NCBI GenBank assembly: GCA_035384605.1
Contig: DAOOIV010000047.1
Coordinates: 1 to 31,940, forward strand
DNA length: 31,940 nt
Direction: 5' to 3'
DNA from: Phycisphaerae bacterium
GTDB taxonomy: Bacteria > Planctomycetota > Phycisphaerae > UBA1845 > PWPN01
How positions within the stretch are numbered: position 1 is the first letter of the stretch; the number at the start of each line of letters is the position of its first letter. Positions 31,052-31,940 of the stretch are shown in pieces. The notes under the pieces were generated by a model that did no database searches, had not been told where the DNA came from, and saw only the letters and a list, made by a program, of their open reading frames with translations. Position numbers and translations under genes: made by a program.

Positions 31052-31940
31052 ATGAATACAGTCAACTTGCCGATTGCTTTGAGGAGTCTCGGGCGATTGG
31101 CCTTGGTCCTGGGGCTCGGCCTGGCCGCGGCCGGCGTTCCCTCGACCCTGATGGCGGCCGCACCCGTTGCCGCGGCCGGCTCAGCCAAAGCGGAGCCAGG
31201 CGAAACGATAACCATCACCCTCTCGGCGACCGATGCGGACTCGGATCCCCTGACTTACATCATCAGCACGCTGCCCACCAAAGGCTCGCTGGCCGTCGGA
31301 TCGACCACGCTTGCGGCCGGAGACCTTCCCTACGCGATTCCCGCTGCCGGCAGGACCGTCACCTACACGGCCACAACCACGGCACACGGCACGGACACCT
31401 TCACCTTCAAAGCCAACGACGGCACGCAAAACTCCACCGCTGCCACGATCACCGTGACCGTGAACCGCGAGCCCCTTACCGGAATGACCGAACTGACTAC
31501 GCCACCGAACACGGACCTGAACATCACCCTTCCGGTGAGCGACGCGGATGGCGATACCCTCTCGTTCGTCATCGTCTCGCTGCCGGGCCACGCACGGCTC
31601 AAGTCGGGTTCGGCCATTCTGACGGATGCTGACATTCCTTACGCAACGTCGTCGAACAAGCTCACCTACTCGCCGGATACCGATTATCACGGGCTCGACA
31701 CCTTCGAATTCACTGCAAGTGATGGCTACGTCACAACCGGGTCGATCAGCGTGGCCGTCCAGATCAATACGGCTCCCGTGCCCGAAGACCAACGCGTCAC
31801 GCTCCTGCCCGACTCATCTGTAACGATACGCCTGATTGCCAACGATGCGGACCGGGATCCCATCGAATACACCATCGCCAGCCTGCCCGGGCACGGCACC
31901 CTGTCGACGGGCGAGGTTCTGATCGAGGAAGGTGATCTGC
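31052..31940 (+). CDS. Large secreted protein with tandem Ig/cadherin-like repeats (5' part)
   Basis: The first 296 codons of a protein that continues beyond the window. A signal peptide (LRSLGRLALVLGLGLAAAGV) is followed by tandem repeats of about 93 residues: ATDADSDPLTYIISTLPTKG, VSDADGDTLSFVIVSLPGHA and ANDADRDPIEYTIASLPGHG mark three units. Each unit has the Big/VCBS-like pattern with DxDxDxL and HGxDTFxFxAxDG. Such repeats form rods with calcium sites in adhesins and surface proteins. The ATG at 31052 has AGGG 5 nt upstream. The C-terminal part, which would show whether there is an enzyme or anchor, is not in this window. Confidence 0.82.
   Translation, partial: MNTVNLPIALRSLGRLALVLGLGLAAAGVPSTLMAAAPVAAAGSAKAEPGETITITLSATDADSDPLTYIISTLPTKGSLAVGSTTLAAGDLPYAIPAAGRTVTYTATTTAHGTDTFTFKANDGTQNSTAATITVTVNREPLTGMTELTTPPNTDLNITLPVSDADGDTLSFVIVSLPGHARLKSGSAILTDADIPYATSSNKLTYSPDTDYHGLDTFEFTASDGYVTTGSISVAVQINTAPVPEDQRVTLLPDSSVTIRLIANDADRDPIEYTIASLPGHGTLSTGEVLIEEGDL

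Overview
The window comes from a GC-rich bacterial chromosome, most likely a member of the Planctomycetota (PVC superphylum). The signs are: a fucose/rhamnose-type bacterial microcompartment (BMC) locus whose shell uses only BMC-H and BMC-P proteins; two secreted prepilin-like proteins with the H-x9-DG C-terminal signature; a PEP-CTERM protein; and secreted proteins ending in dockerin-like calcium-binding repeats. No rRNA, tRNA or CRISPR array was recognised.

Layout. 1-2301: gene-poor left edge with a probable transposase tail and a prepilin-like gene broken by one in-frame TAG. 2454-3683: exported App1-type phosphatase. 3684-4058: non-coding, with a 93-nt-period direct repeat. 4059-14032 (minus strand): the BMC locus. 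In transcription order it reads DeoR-type regulator, PduL phosphotransacylase, BMC-H, BMC-H, acetate-kinase-like protein, BMC-H, BMC-P, PduP aldehyde dehydrogenase, BMC-P, RpiB-like protein, BMC-P, class II aldolase, lipoprotein, a second (class I-type) aldolase and a small hydrophobic protein. 14289-17942 (minus): ClC-CBS-RCK chloride channel and a RegB-like histidine kinase. 18119-20311: type I pullulanase. 20538-22301 (minus): DHH phosphoesterase and a DUF4190/prepilin-like protein. 22531-25477: DUF2961 (GH172-like) lipoprotein and a Tat-exported GH29 alpha-L-fucosidase-like enzyme. 25623-27466: a small conserved protein, then metK behind a good promoter and a strongly structured leader. 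28039-31940: PEP-CTERM protein, two paralogous dockerin-like secreted proteins, and the start of a large repeat protein running off the window.

How the genes fit together. The inferred pathway is that an exported fucosidase frees a deoxysugar. Enzymes not in this window would convert it to L-fuculose-1-P or L-rhamnulose-1-P. The class II aldolase inside the shell then gives DHAP and L-lactaldehyde. PduP, PduL and the AckA-like kinase turn the lactaldehyde into lactyl-CoA, lactyl-phosphate and lactate plus ATP. Four cargo proteins carry terminal extensions that look like encapsulation peptides. No gene for an NADH-recycling alcohol or lactate dehydrogenase is present in the window.

The points most worth a second look are the second aldolase with its own C-terminal tail, an arginine in the pore of one BMC-H, an acetate-kinase homologue with several changed active-site positions, a degenerate RpiB-like protein with an EutT/EutQ-like N-terminus, a lipoprotein and a hydrophobic peptide inside the BMC operon, and the structured leader upstream of metK.
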